The position numbers were made by a program, and so were the translations under genes. A stretch of 64,000 bases of DNA, from NCBI GenBank assembly GCA_963775235.1, contig CAVZHY010000007.1, forward strand, positions 124,001 through 188,000, in the 5' to 3' direction. This stretch comes from JBBDMC01 sp963775235. Its GTDB lineage: Bacteria > Pseudomonadota > Alphaproteobacteria > Rhizobiales > Kaistiaceae. Positions 8,224 through 15,918 of the stretch are shown piece by piece (the first letter of the stretch is position 1; every line of letters begins with the position of its first letter). Below the pieces are notes generated by a model, which had not been told where the DNA came from, did not search any database, and worked only from the letters and a program-made list of their open reading frames with translations.

Positions 8224-10144
8224 ATGCCCGCCAAATTCGCCAGCCTTCACCCCGGACTGCTCGCCCGCAAGGGAGAGGCCAAGCCCGCGTTGACCAACCC
8301 GGGCATGTCCTACGTCGACACGCCCCGGCCGGTGCAGGGCGAGGAAGTGGGGATGGCCCGGCTGTTGGTCGCCGACAAGGTCGGCCGTGGCGAAGCGCCG
8401 AAGGGTCGGTCTGAGCCCGCCTTGACCAGCCCGGCCGTGTCGTACGTCGACGCGCCCGGGCCGGTGCAGCGTGACGAAGCCGGGATGACCCGGCCGTCGA
8501 TCGCCGGCAAGGTTGGCGGCGATGAAGCGTCGAGCGGCCCGGCTGAGCCTGTCGTAGCCAACCCGACGGTGTCGTACGTCGAGACGCCCCGGCCGGTGCA
8601 ACGTGACGAAGCCCAGACGACCCCGCCGTTGATCGCCGACAAGGTCGGCGGCGATGAAGCGCCGAACGGCCCGGCCGAGCCTGTCGTAGCCATCTCAGCC
8701 GTGTCGTCCGTCGACGCGCCCCAGCCGATGCAGGATGGGGAAGCCGGGATCACGGGGCCGTCGATCGCCGACAAGGTCGCAGGCGATGAAGCATCGAACG
8801 GCCGGTCTAAGGCTGCTCGTGACCAACCCGGGCATGGCCTACGTCGACACGCCCCGGCCGGTGCAGGGTGGGGAAGCCGGGATCACGGGGCCGTCGATCG
8901 CCGACAAGGTCGCCGGCGATGAAGCGCCGAACAGCCCGGCCGAGCCTGTCGTAGCCATCCCAGCCGTGTCGTCCGTCGACACGCCCCGGGCGGTGCAGAG
9001 TGACGAAGCCCGGACGACCCCGCCGTCGATCGCCGACAAGGTCGCCGGCGATGAAGTGTCGAACGGCCCGGCCGAGCCTGTCGTAGCCATCTCAGCCGTG
9101 TCGTACGTCGACGCGCAGGGCAATGCAGACGGGATGACCCGGCCGCTGGTCGCCGACACGGTGGGCGACAATGAAGCGCCGAAGGGCCCGTCTGAGCCGG
9201 CCTTGATCGGCCCGGCCGTGTCGTACGTCGACGCGCCCGTCCCGGTGCAGCGTGACGAAGCCCGGACGACCCCGCCGTCAATCGCCGACAACGTCGGCGG
9301 CGATGAAGCGTCGAACAGCCCGGCCGAGCCTGTCGTAGCCATCTCAGCCGTGTCGTACGTCGACGCGCCCCGGCCGATGCAGGGCAATGCAGCCGGGATG
9401 ACCCGGCCCCCGATCGCCGACAAGGTCGGCGGCGATGAAGCGTCGAGCGACCGAGCAAGGCCCGCCGTAACCAGCCCAGCCGTGTCGTGCGTCGACACGC
9501 CCCGGCCGGTGCAGCGTGACGAAGCGCGGACGACCCCGCCCTCGATCGCCGACAAGGTCGGCAACGATGAAGCGTCGAACGGCGGGTTGACCGGGATACC
9601 GATGAACGGCGGACCGCACGCAGCAACTTCGACCCCAGCCAGCGTGATGGTTGTTGGCCCTGGTCACGATGTCATTGTCACGGCGACCGGCGAAGAATTT
9701 TCTCGATCAGAGATCGAATTGAGAATCGCGAACGATCCTCTTTTCGAGCATGCAATCATGATCGGAAACAGCCTGCCCTTCGTCGCGGCTCTGGTCGTCC
9801 TAAACGCCTCGACCTGGACCGAGTTGGCAACTGCCCAGGGTATCGACCCCGACGACCCCAACACGCGCCATGCAGAGACAGCGCTGATCGAGCGGATCAG
9901 GTCCGCAACCAGGGGCTTGCCCAGCTATTGTCAAGTTCGACGCGTGCACGCGACCCTCGGCCACGCCCGCCGAGCGCCCATCATTGCGGCCAATCCCGCC
10001 AAGAGCCCAAGGAAAGTGGCCAGCCAGCCTCCAACGAACCGTCTTACACTCGACCAGCTCCGCGCAGCCGGGGGCATGGCCGAGCAACCCGGCAATGGTC
10101 AGCTTCGGAAGGTATTTTGGGCCATCCTGGACCGCCCTCAATAA
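8224..10144 (+). CDS. Repeat protein ending in an acyl-CoA synthetase C-terminal-like domain
   Basis: After a 19-residue leader, ten tandem 44-residue units follow (about residues 20-455; consensus PAVSYVDAPRPVQ-DEA--T-PSIADKVGGDEASNGPAEP). The last about 185 residues contain IVTATGEEFSRSEIELRIA, DPLFEHAIMIGNSLPFVAAL and GLPSYCQVRRVHATL. These align by eye with the C-terminal swinging domain of AMP-forming long-chain acyl-CoA synthetases, including the usual 'FEQAMVIG', 'LAALVVLN' and 'YAQVRRVHL' segments. The large N-terminal ATP-binding domain is absent. A one-base insertion near 8812-8820, inside repeat 5, shifts the frame; repeat 5 is 133 bp against 132 bp for its neighbours. Function unknown; co-transcription with the ParA gene is likely. 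Confidence 0.65.
8281..9589 (+). repeat. Ten tandem 132-bp coding repeats
   Basis: Units begin at 8281, 8413, 8545, 8677, 8809, 8942, 9074, 9194, 9326 and 9458. Eight are exactly 132 bp; the fifth is 133 bp (a frameshifting insertion) and the seventh is 120 bp (an in-frame four-codon loss). Each encodes a 44-residue acidic, proline-rich unit containing VSYVDxPxPVQ and ADKVGGDEA. The array lies entirely inside one gene. Confidence 0.95.
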
Positions 10145-10584
10145 TTATTTCCGACACCACCATGGAGTCCGGCTGGTCTGGCGTCGGCCACGATGTTGGC
10201 AGCCGTCACGCCCCATCGAGTTCATGGTCCGCCGCGGGATGAGGCGGAGACCGAGGTCCTCGCCTACATGAGCTTCCCCGCCCCGACCAGTCCGCCAACG
10301 CCAGTGATCGTCGTGACCTACGACCAGTGCACGGCGGCACGGGACAGACCCCCTCCGGGGAGTCGGGGATCATGCGCGTTCCGAAAGCAGCCGCGCTCCT
10401 TCAGTGCCCCTGAAAGAACTCATTCATTGTAACCGAGCTTCTTCTGTTGGTTCAAAAAAGCACGCCTGCAATGGGACAGCCGTTGAGAAGATGCCCTCTT
10501 TCTGAAAGGATGCTGTTGGCAGTCACCGACGGGTGCCCATGAGCGGGGCAGCAAAGAGAGGTAGCGGTTTTTGCTGCACCACTC
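10145..10584. other. Intergenic stretch between the repeat protein and the enolase-family gene
   Basis: About 440 bases. The only open frame of note (10193-10432, plus) has no recognisable motif or ribosome-binding site. The sequence becomes less GC-rich towards 10400-10500. I see no terminator with a clear T-run and no mobile-element ends. Confidence 0.45.
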
Positions 10585-11784
10585 TTACTGCTCGAACAGC
10601 GAACGGCCCTTCGGCGCGTATCGGGCAACCTTGTCCTGTTCGAGGGCAACACCGAGGCCGGGAGAGTCCGGAATCGTGAGCATGCCGTCAGCGTCCAGGG
10701 CAAACGGCTGGCACAGGATGTTGTCCACGTACGCGCTGCCGCCGATGTACTCGACCAGATCGACGTTAGGGAGCGCCGCCGCCAGTTGCAAATCCGCGCC
10801 AAGGCCGAGTGCGGTATTCCAGCCATGTCCGACATAGCGAATGCCCAGGTCCTGAGCCATCCACGCGATCCGACGCTGTTCGCTCAGCCCCCCGACCTTG
10901 GTGACGTCCGGCTGGACGATGTCAAAGGCCCCGGCGACAAGGAACGGAATATACGACTGCCGGCGCGTCAGGACCTCGCCTCCGGCGATCAGGATCCGGC
11001 TCTGGCGGCGCAGCGTGACGAAGTCGTCCAGGGCATCGGGCTTCACCGGCTCTTCGAACCATTCGACGCCGTGTTCGTTTAGCATGTCGGCGGTTCGCAG
11101 CGCCCATTTTAGCCCATTCGGCCAATAGGCATCGCTCGCGCCGGCGTCGACAAACAGCCTCCCGCCGGCTGGAAGCGCGTCCATTGCGGCCCTTATGATT
11201 GCCTCATCCAGCCGCGCGTCGTCGCGCCGGCCAAACGGTCCCCAGCCGATCTTGAACGCCTTGAAACCCTTGTCCCGGTACTGGGCGATCGAGTCGCCCA
11301 CGATCGACGGCTCATCCATGAGAAGTGAACAGTACGGCGTTACGCGGTCGCGATAACGGCCGCCGGCCAGGCGCCCGACCGAAAGGCCGGTGGCCTTGCC
11401 GAGAATGTCCCAGAGCGCGATGTCGATGCCAGCGATGGCATGGGTGATCGTGCCGCCCCGTCCCATCCAGAAGGTGTTCTGGTGAAGCTTTTCGCTGACC
11501 CGCTCCGGCTCGAGCGCGTTTTCTCCGGCGTACAAAGGTTCCAGCACCTTAAGAGCGGCCTCGGCCAGGCGCCCGTCAGTGAAGGCGCTGCCGTATCCGG
11601 TGATGCCGCAGTCGGTGTGCACCGCGATCAGGGCGTGGACGGAATCCTCGGGGTTGATGTCCACCGACCACCCCCCTTTCGGGCTGTCCCCGAACAGCGG
11701 AACGGCCACGATGCGCGTGATCCGCGCCGGCTTCACCCCCGTTGCACCTAAAGGCCGCATAGCCTGAGCGCTCAATTCCGACAT
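10585..11784 (-). CDS. Mandelate racemase/muconate lactonizing enzyme family protein
   Basis: This 399-residue member of the enolase superfamily has an N-terminal capping domain and a TIM barrel. Barrel residues visible are the base motif FKAFK (KxK), the metal ligands in LFVDAGA, VEWFEEPV and IAGGEVLTRR, IVQPDVTKVGG, and the second base in YVGHGWNT (His). This combination matches the mandelate racemase subgroup, which abstracts a proton alpha to a carboxylate; sugar acid dehydratases also belong here. The start at 11784 is preceded by GGGGGTG. A GTATAC-type operator lies just upstream at 11803-11819, between this gene and the divergent M81 peptidase. It probably acts on a degradation product released by the sulfatase/ABC cluster. 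The substrate is unknown. Confidence 0.88.
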   Translation of the reverse strand: MSELSAQAMRPLGATGVKPARITRIVAVPLFGDSPKGGWSVDINPEDSVHALIAVHTDCGITGYGSAFTDGRLAEAALKVLEPLYAGENALEPERVSEKLHQNTFWMGRGGTITHAIAGIDIALWDILGKATGLSVGRLAGGRYRDRVTPYCSLLMDEPSIVGDSIAQYRDKGFKAFKIGWGPFGRRDDARLDEAIIRAAMDALPAGGRLFVDAGASDAYWPNGLKWALRTADMLNEHGVEWFEEPVKPDALDDFVTLRRQSRILIAGGEVLTRRQSYIPFLVAGAFDIVQPDVTKVGGLSEQRRIAWMAQDLGIRYVGHGWNTALGLGADLQLAAALPNVDLVEYIGGSAYVDNILCQPFALDADGMLTIPDSPGLGVALEQDKVARYAPKGRSLFEQ

Positions 11785-11802
11785 AGCTTGACACCCCCAA
11801 TA

Positions 11803-11819
11803 TCGTATACGACCATACG
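11803..11819. promoter_or_regulatory. Probable regulator operator (GTATAC-type) in the divergent promoter
   Basis: Read on the minus strand the site is GTATGG-TC-GTATAC-GA. It matches the site at 25952-25965 (GTATAC-TC-GTATAC-AA) in 13 of 16 positions. Both lie in divergent promoter regions of the same catabolic cluster. The GntR/FCD regulator at 13637 is the natural candidate to bind; that is inference. Confidence 0.55.
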
Positions 11820-11956
11820 ACACAACATCAGCTTGGTGATTTCGGCGGCCTCGGCTCCGTTTTCACATCCGCTCGAGCCGGCATTCGGACGTTCCCGGGT
11901 GGCACCCGCCATCCGGCGCCCAATTTTGCCCTCGGATCCGTAACGGAGGACGACCC

Positions 11957-13459
11957 ATGCCCAGGATTCTCATGCTTGACTGCAAGCAGGAGATTTCCTC
12001 CTTCAACCCGCTGCCGTCCGGGTTCGACAACTTCACGATTCACTACGGTGAGGATATTTTCCGTCACCGTGGGCTCAACACCGAGATCGGCGGGGCATTG
12101 TCGGTCTTCGAACAACGCCCGGACATTGAACTCGTCCCGACCATCGAAGCACGCGCGGGGTCAGCCGGGCTTCTGTCCGCCGATGGCTGGAAGCGCGTCT
12201 CCGAGACGATCCTCACCGAGGTCGGCAAGGCGGTGGGCGGCGTCGATGTCATCTACGCGTCGCTGCACGGCGCGATGGGGGCCGACGGCGAACTTGACCC
12301 CGAGGGTTACCTTCTGGAAAAGATTCGCGCGATGGTCGGTCCGACGATGCCCATTGTCATCTCGTTGGACCTGCACGGGATCCTGACCGATCGCATGCTG
12401 CGTCAAATCGATGGCCTGACGCTCTATCACACCTACCCGCACGTCGATTTTGCCGACACCGGCGTGCGGGCGAGCAAACTGCTGCTGAGGATCATCGACG
12501 AGGGCGTGAAGCCCGTGTTCGCGCGGGTGACGATTCCCGCAATTGTGCGCGGCGACGAATTGATCACCGCCACTGGCTATCTTGGGGATCTGATCCGCGA
12601 GTGCCAACGGATCGAACGCGATGGCACCGCGTTGGCGGCTGGCATTATGATAGGCAACCCGTTCACCGACGTGCCGGAACTGTGTTCCCAGGTGATTGTG
12701 GAGACCGATGACGACCCAGCCGGCGCCGCAGCCGAGGCGATCCGGCTCGCCAATGAGTTCTGGCCGCAGCGCTTCCGCATGCAAGGCAAGCTGATTCCGC
12801 TCAACCGCGCCGTTGCCCAGGCCAAGACAATGGACGGACCGCTGGTATTCACCGACGCGGCCGACGCCACGTCGTCCGGCGCGTCGGGCGACTCAAACGC
12901 CATTATTCGTGCGCTGGCCGAGGCAGGTTACCCGGGGCGCGTGCTGGCGCAGATTGTCGACCCCGCAGCTGCCGCGGCGGCCCATGCGGCCGGCGTCGGC
13001 GCGACCATCAACGTGACGCTCGGCGGAGCGATCGACCCTGCGCGCTACACCCCGATGCCGGTCGAAGCGACGGTCAAGCTGCTGTCCGACGGGAGGGCCA
13101 GGCTCGAGAACATGAAAACGCAGCTTGATGCGGGACCGACGGCCGTATTGACGTTCGGCAACTTCACGGTCGTCGTTTTCTCCAAGGCCTGCAGCCTGTT
13201 CGACCGGGCAATGTATTACGCCAACGGCTGCAACCCCGTCGACTTTGACCTCATCGTTGTGAAATCGCCGCACACCGAGTTCCACATGTACGACGCGTGG
13301 GTGGAAAAGAACTTCAATGTCGACGCGCCGGGAGCGACCTCGGCCGACCTCAAGAGCCTCGGCCACACCATCTGCGCGCGCCCGATGTACCCTCTCGATC
13401 CGGATGCACGATTCGAGCCCAAAGCGAGGCTCTACAGCCGGCTTGGCAACGCCGGATGA
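11957..13459 (+). CDS. M81 family metallopeptidase (MlrC/microcystinase C type)
   Basis: A 500-residue cytosolic protein with the two-part M81 architecture: an N-terminal DUF1485-type domain starting MPRILMLDCKQEISSFNP and a C-terminal MlrC domain (FTDAADATSSGASGDSNAII). Visible metal-site candidates are ISLDLHG and TYPHVDFADTG in the first domain. The ribosome-binding site GGAGGA precedes the ATG. The family is named after the last enzyme of microcystin breakdown, but most members occur beside peptide/opine-type ABC transporters with unknown substrates, as here. It is divergent from the enolase-family gene and shares its operator region. Confidence 0.9.
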   Translation: MPRILMLDCKQEISSFNPLPSGFDNFTIHYGEDIFRHRGLNTEIGGALSVFEQRPDIELVPTIEARAGSAGLLSADGWKRVSETILTEVGKAVGGVDVIYASLHGAMGADGELDPEGYLLEKIRAMVGPTMPIVISLDLHGILTDRMLRQIDGLTLYHTYPHVDFADTGVRASKLLLRIIDEGVKPVFARVTIPAIVRGDELITATGYLGDLIRECQRIERDGTALAAGIMIGNPFTDVPELCSQVIVETDDDPAGAAAEAIRLANEFWPQRFRMQGKLIPLNRAVAQAKTMDGPLVFTDAADATSSGASGDSNAIIRALAEAGYPGRVLAQIVDPAAAAAAHAAGVGATINVTLGGAIDPARYTPMPVEATVKLLSDGRARLENMKTQLDAGPTAVLTFGNFTVVVFSKACSLFDRAMYYANGCNPVDFDLIVVKSPHTEFHMYDAWVEKNFNVDAPGATSADLKSLGHTICARPMYPLDPDARFEPKARLYSRLGNAG

Positions 13460-13636
13460 TGGCTCGGATGTCGGGCCAAGCCATTGAAAAAACTGGCATT
13501 CGTGGTAGAGGTCGTAGGATCGTATTCAAGATCGCAAAGTGGTACTTATCTTCCTCATTCGTCCTGCCGGAGAAATGGCCGCAGCGTAGCGGCGTACCTC
13601 GGCTGCACCCAGACCCCACGGAGCCTGAATTCCGCC

Positions 13637-14485
13637 ATGAGCGGTCGTACGTCCAAGAGAAAAGCGTCCCGGTGGTCCGCGTCTCCTCCGGCGAGGCGCA
13701 GCGACGATGGATTAAAGCCGCTTCGCTATGAGACGCTGGTCGACAAGGTGATTCAGACGCTTATCGAGGGAGCCGCGCGTGGCACGATCCTGCCGGGCGA
13801 CCGGATCGTCGAGTCCGACATCGCCGAACGTCTCGGCATAAGCCGCGTCCCCATTCGCGAGGCCATGCGTATCCTCGAAAGTCAGGGGATCGTCATCAAC
13901 GAGCCGTTCAAAGGCAGCCGACTGACACCGGTGACACGTCAGCGGATCGACAACCTCACCGAGGCGCGTATCGCGTTGGAGACGACCGCGGTCAAGCGGG
14001 CCGTGGCCAACGGCAAAAATGGAGAAGCAGAGCTTGCCCAGCTGCAACGTATCATCGATGAATTGGAACTGATGACGGTGCGCCGCGACGCCTATGGTCT
14101 GGCCACAGCGGACGCTGCCTTCCACCGTCAGCTCATGGAGTTCAGCGACAACCCGGTCCTTGCCCATCTATGGGAGATGCTGGCGCGGCAGCTGACCATC
14201 ATCGTTGGGCTGTCGACCCTGGCAAAATCGATGTCCCAAGTCGTCCAAGAGCACCAGCGTCTGCTCGACGTTTTCCGCTCGGGCGATGTCACGGCTATTT
14301 CAGCCGAACTCAAAGAACACATCATTGCCCAGAATCGCGCCGTCGACTTCGTCGGCCTCATTGATCAACGCAGCGTCGAGCGCGGCCACGTGGCAACGGT
14401 CGCCGGTGCCTCGCCCGGCAGGAACGGAAAGCGCCGCTCCGCCTCCCGCAGGCGGGCGGACGCCGGCATGGCTCGCGGCGAATAG
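13637..14485 (+). CDS. GntR family transcriptional regulator, FCD (FadR) subfamily
   Basis: The 282-residue regulator has an N-terminal winged helix-turn-helix (RIVESDIAERLGISRVPIRE, about residues 55-74) and an all-helical FCD ligand domain (about residues 105-240: LTEARIALETTAV, DAAFHRQLMEFSDNP, VQEHQRLLDVFRSGD, LKEHIIAQN). The His residues of these motifs usually bind a metal that contacts carboxylate ligands. I start at the ATG at 13637; sequence upstream in the same frame is not family-like. Its position inside the sulfatase/ABC cluster and the shared GTATAC sites suggest that it represses these operons until a substrate-derived acid appears. The C-terminal basic tail (KRRSASRRRAD) is unusual. 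Confidence 0.9.
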   Translation: MSGRTSKRKASRWSASPPARRSDDGLKPLRYETLVDKVIQTLIEGAARGTILPGDRIVESDIAERLGISRVPIREAMRILESQGIVINEPFKGSRLTPVTRQRIDNLTEARIALETTAVKRAVANGKNGEAELAQLQRIIDELELMTVRRDAYGLATADAAFHRQLMEFSDNPVLAHLWEMLARQLTIIVGLSTLAKSMSQVVQEHQRLLDVFRSGDVTAISAELKEHIIAQNRAVDFVGLIDQRSVERGHVATVAGASPGRNGKRRSASRRRADAGMARGE

Positions 14486-14513
14486 CGTCGAATCGATCGC
14501 CGCGGGCGACAAA

Positions 14514-14751
14514 ATGGCTCGTTTAGCAGTAATCGGCACGGGCGTCATTGGAGGTCGCCACATCCAGGCAATACGGAGGTCCCTGGCAGGGAACTCGCCG
14601 CGGTCGTTGAGGCCCGGTCCGACCGGGCCGGAGATCGCGGCGCAGGCCGGAGTGCCGCATTTTTCCGACATCCAAGACGGCGGCCGACTGCTATTACTTC
14701 GCGGGCACGGAGGGCTCGGCGCGGTACGTCTCGCCCCGGGGTAGCCGGTGA
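14514..14751 (+). pseudogene. Remnant of a Gfo/Idh/MocA oxidoreductase gene
   Basis: The start reads MARLAVIGTGVIGGRHIQAI, a classic NAD-binding N-terminus of this family. A shifted frame then gives ELAAVVEARSDRA, the first frame returns with EIAAQAGVPHFSDI, and a C-terminal-like YYFAGTEGS follows directly. About 300 codons between the two ends are missing and at least two shifts are present, so this is a collapsed gene, not a sequencing error. It lies 28 bases after the GntR gene on the same strand and touches the convergent intact oxidoreductase. Confidence 0.7.
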
Positions 14752-14753
14752 AT

Positions 14754-15896
14754 TCAGTCCGGCACGATCGGCGTCCAGCCATGGCCGCTGCGTGCCACGT
14801 CGATGACCTGCTGGTAGATCCACCCGTCGCGGAAGGTTGGATAGCCGGAATATCCCCTGCCGCGGATGTCGTCGACGAAATCACGCGCCAGTTTGTTCCA
14901 ATTGTCGAAGGTCGGATCGACGTCGGTCCTGAGAGGCGAGTCGTCCTCTTGGGCCACCTGCTGCCGGACCCACGTCTTGCCATCCGTCGCGACGTGGATG
15001 TCACCCTGCGCGTAGGCACCGTCGATGTGGATCGTCCCTTTCTCGCAGTAGAAGGCCACGTAGTCGGTCAGCTTGCCCAAGGCCAGCGCCGAGTGGCGGA
15101 AGGTGGCGGAGGTGGACCGATCCCGTTCGGTTCCGACAGGCCCCAGACGCACGAGGACCGTGTACGACCAGTCGCTGTCCACCACCGCCCATTCATGGTC
15201 TGCGCCAGCCCCGAGCGCCTCGCCCAAGGTTCTGTATTCGCGAAAATCATGGACACTCCCGGCCACCGGCGCGCGCCCGAGATCATTGCGCGCCTCTCCC
15301 ATTGCTTCCAATATCTCGCCCCCAACCACCCGCTGCACAATCGCGAGCTTGTGGGTGAAATTGTTGTTTAGCCGGCCGCCGCCCTGGTCAAGCCTGTGCG
15401 GCCATCCGAACGGCATCGTCTTCGGCCAGTGGTAGTGGGAGACACATTCGACCTCCAGCACCCGGCCCATCGATCCGCCCTGCACGAGGTCCCGCACCTT
15501 GGTGACCTGCGGCTGGTACCGGTAGCTCGCGGCATAGGCGGTCCGCACGCCCCTTGCCCGCGCGGCAAGGTAGATTGTCCGGGCCTGCCCCGCCGTGGTG
15601 GCCAACGGCTTCTCACACAGCACGTGACATCCAGCGTCAATTGCACCAAGGCAGTGCTCCACATGGGTGCCACCCGGCGTGCAGACCGCGACGATGTCCG
15701 GTCTGAGGTCTGCGATCATGCTTCGCCAGTCCGTGCCGTGCCGGGGAATCTCCAGCCGCTCGGCGGCCGTGCGGAGGGCTCCTTTGGTCCGGCCGACCAT
15801 CGCCAGCACCTGCACACCGGCGCGACGCAGCGCCAGCGTCTGCCCCTCGCCGGCGTAGCCGGCGCCAATGACGAGCGCCGTTAGCGGATTCGACAC
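14754..15896 (-). CDS. Gfo/Idh/MocA family oxidoreductase
   Basis: A 380-residue NAD(P)-dependent dehydrogenase of sugars, inositols or related polyols. The N-terminal Rossmann fold reads ALVIGAGYAGEGQTLALRRAG. VAVCTPGGTHVEHCLGAIDAG and HVLCEKPLATTAGQAR, with the catalytic-site Lys of EKP, are standard. The substrate domain contains GGGRLNNNFTHKLAIVQRVVGG, with the usual His pair region. The GTG start at 15896 has CAGGGAAAG upstream and gives the family N-terminus; longer readings overlap the sulfatase gene. It is the last gene of the minus-strand operon that begins with the ABC permeases near 25.9 kb, 22 bases after the sulfatase stop. Confidence 0.88.
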   Translation of the reverse strand: MSNPLTALVIGAGYAGEGQTLALRRAGVQVLAMVGRTKGALRTAAERLEIPRHGTDWRSMIADLRPDIVAVCTPGGTHVEHCLGAIDAGCHVLCEKPLATTAGQARTIYLAARARGVRTAYAASYRYQPQVTKVRDLVQGGSMGRVLEVECVSHYHWPKTMPFGWPHRLDQGGGRLNNNFTHKLAIVQRVVGGEILEAMGEARNDLGRAPVAGSVHDFREYRTLGEALGAGADHEWAVVDSDWSYTVLVRLGPVGTERDRSTSATFRHSALALGKLTDYVAFYCEKGTIHIDGAYAQGDIHVATDGKTWVRQQVAQEDDSPLRTDVDPTFDNWNKLARDFVDDIRGRGYSGYPTFRDGWIYQQVIDVARSGHGWTPIVPD

Positions 15897-15918
15897 GTGG
15901 ACTTTCCCTGCCGTGATG

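Noticed and set aside
7173..8234. Long minus-strand frame opposite parA
   Set aside because: Gly/Arg-rich shadow translation; the plus strand encodes Walker and A' motifs.
8281..9589. Regular 132-bp repeats considered as a CRISPR array or VNTR of non-coding type
   Set aside because: There are no alternating unique spacers. The whole unit repeats and keeps a reading frame with 44-residue protein periodicity, so it is a coding tandem repeat.
8839..9626. Minus-strand open frames across the repeat array
   Set aside because: They only mirror the coding repeats and have no start signal or recognisable domain.
7220..10144. ParA gene considered as part of a plasmid or chromosome partition locus
   Set aside because: No ParB-like protein, no parS-like palindromes and no origin features were found nearby.
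10193..10432. Open frame considered as a transposase or regulator remnant
   Set aside because: I could not match any segment to a family, and no inverted repeats or target duplications flank it.
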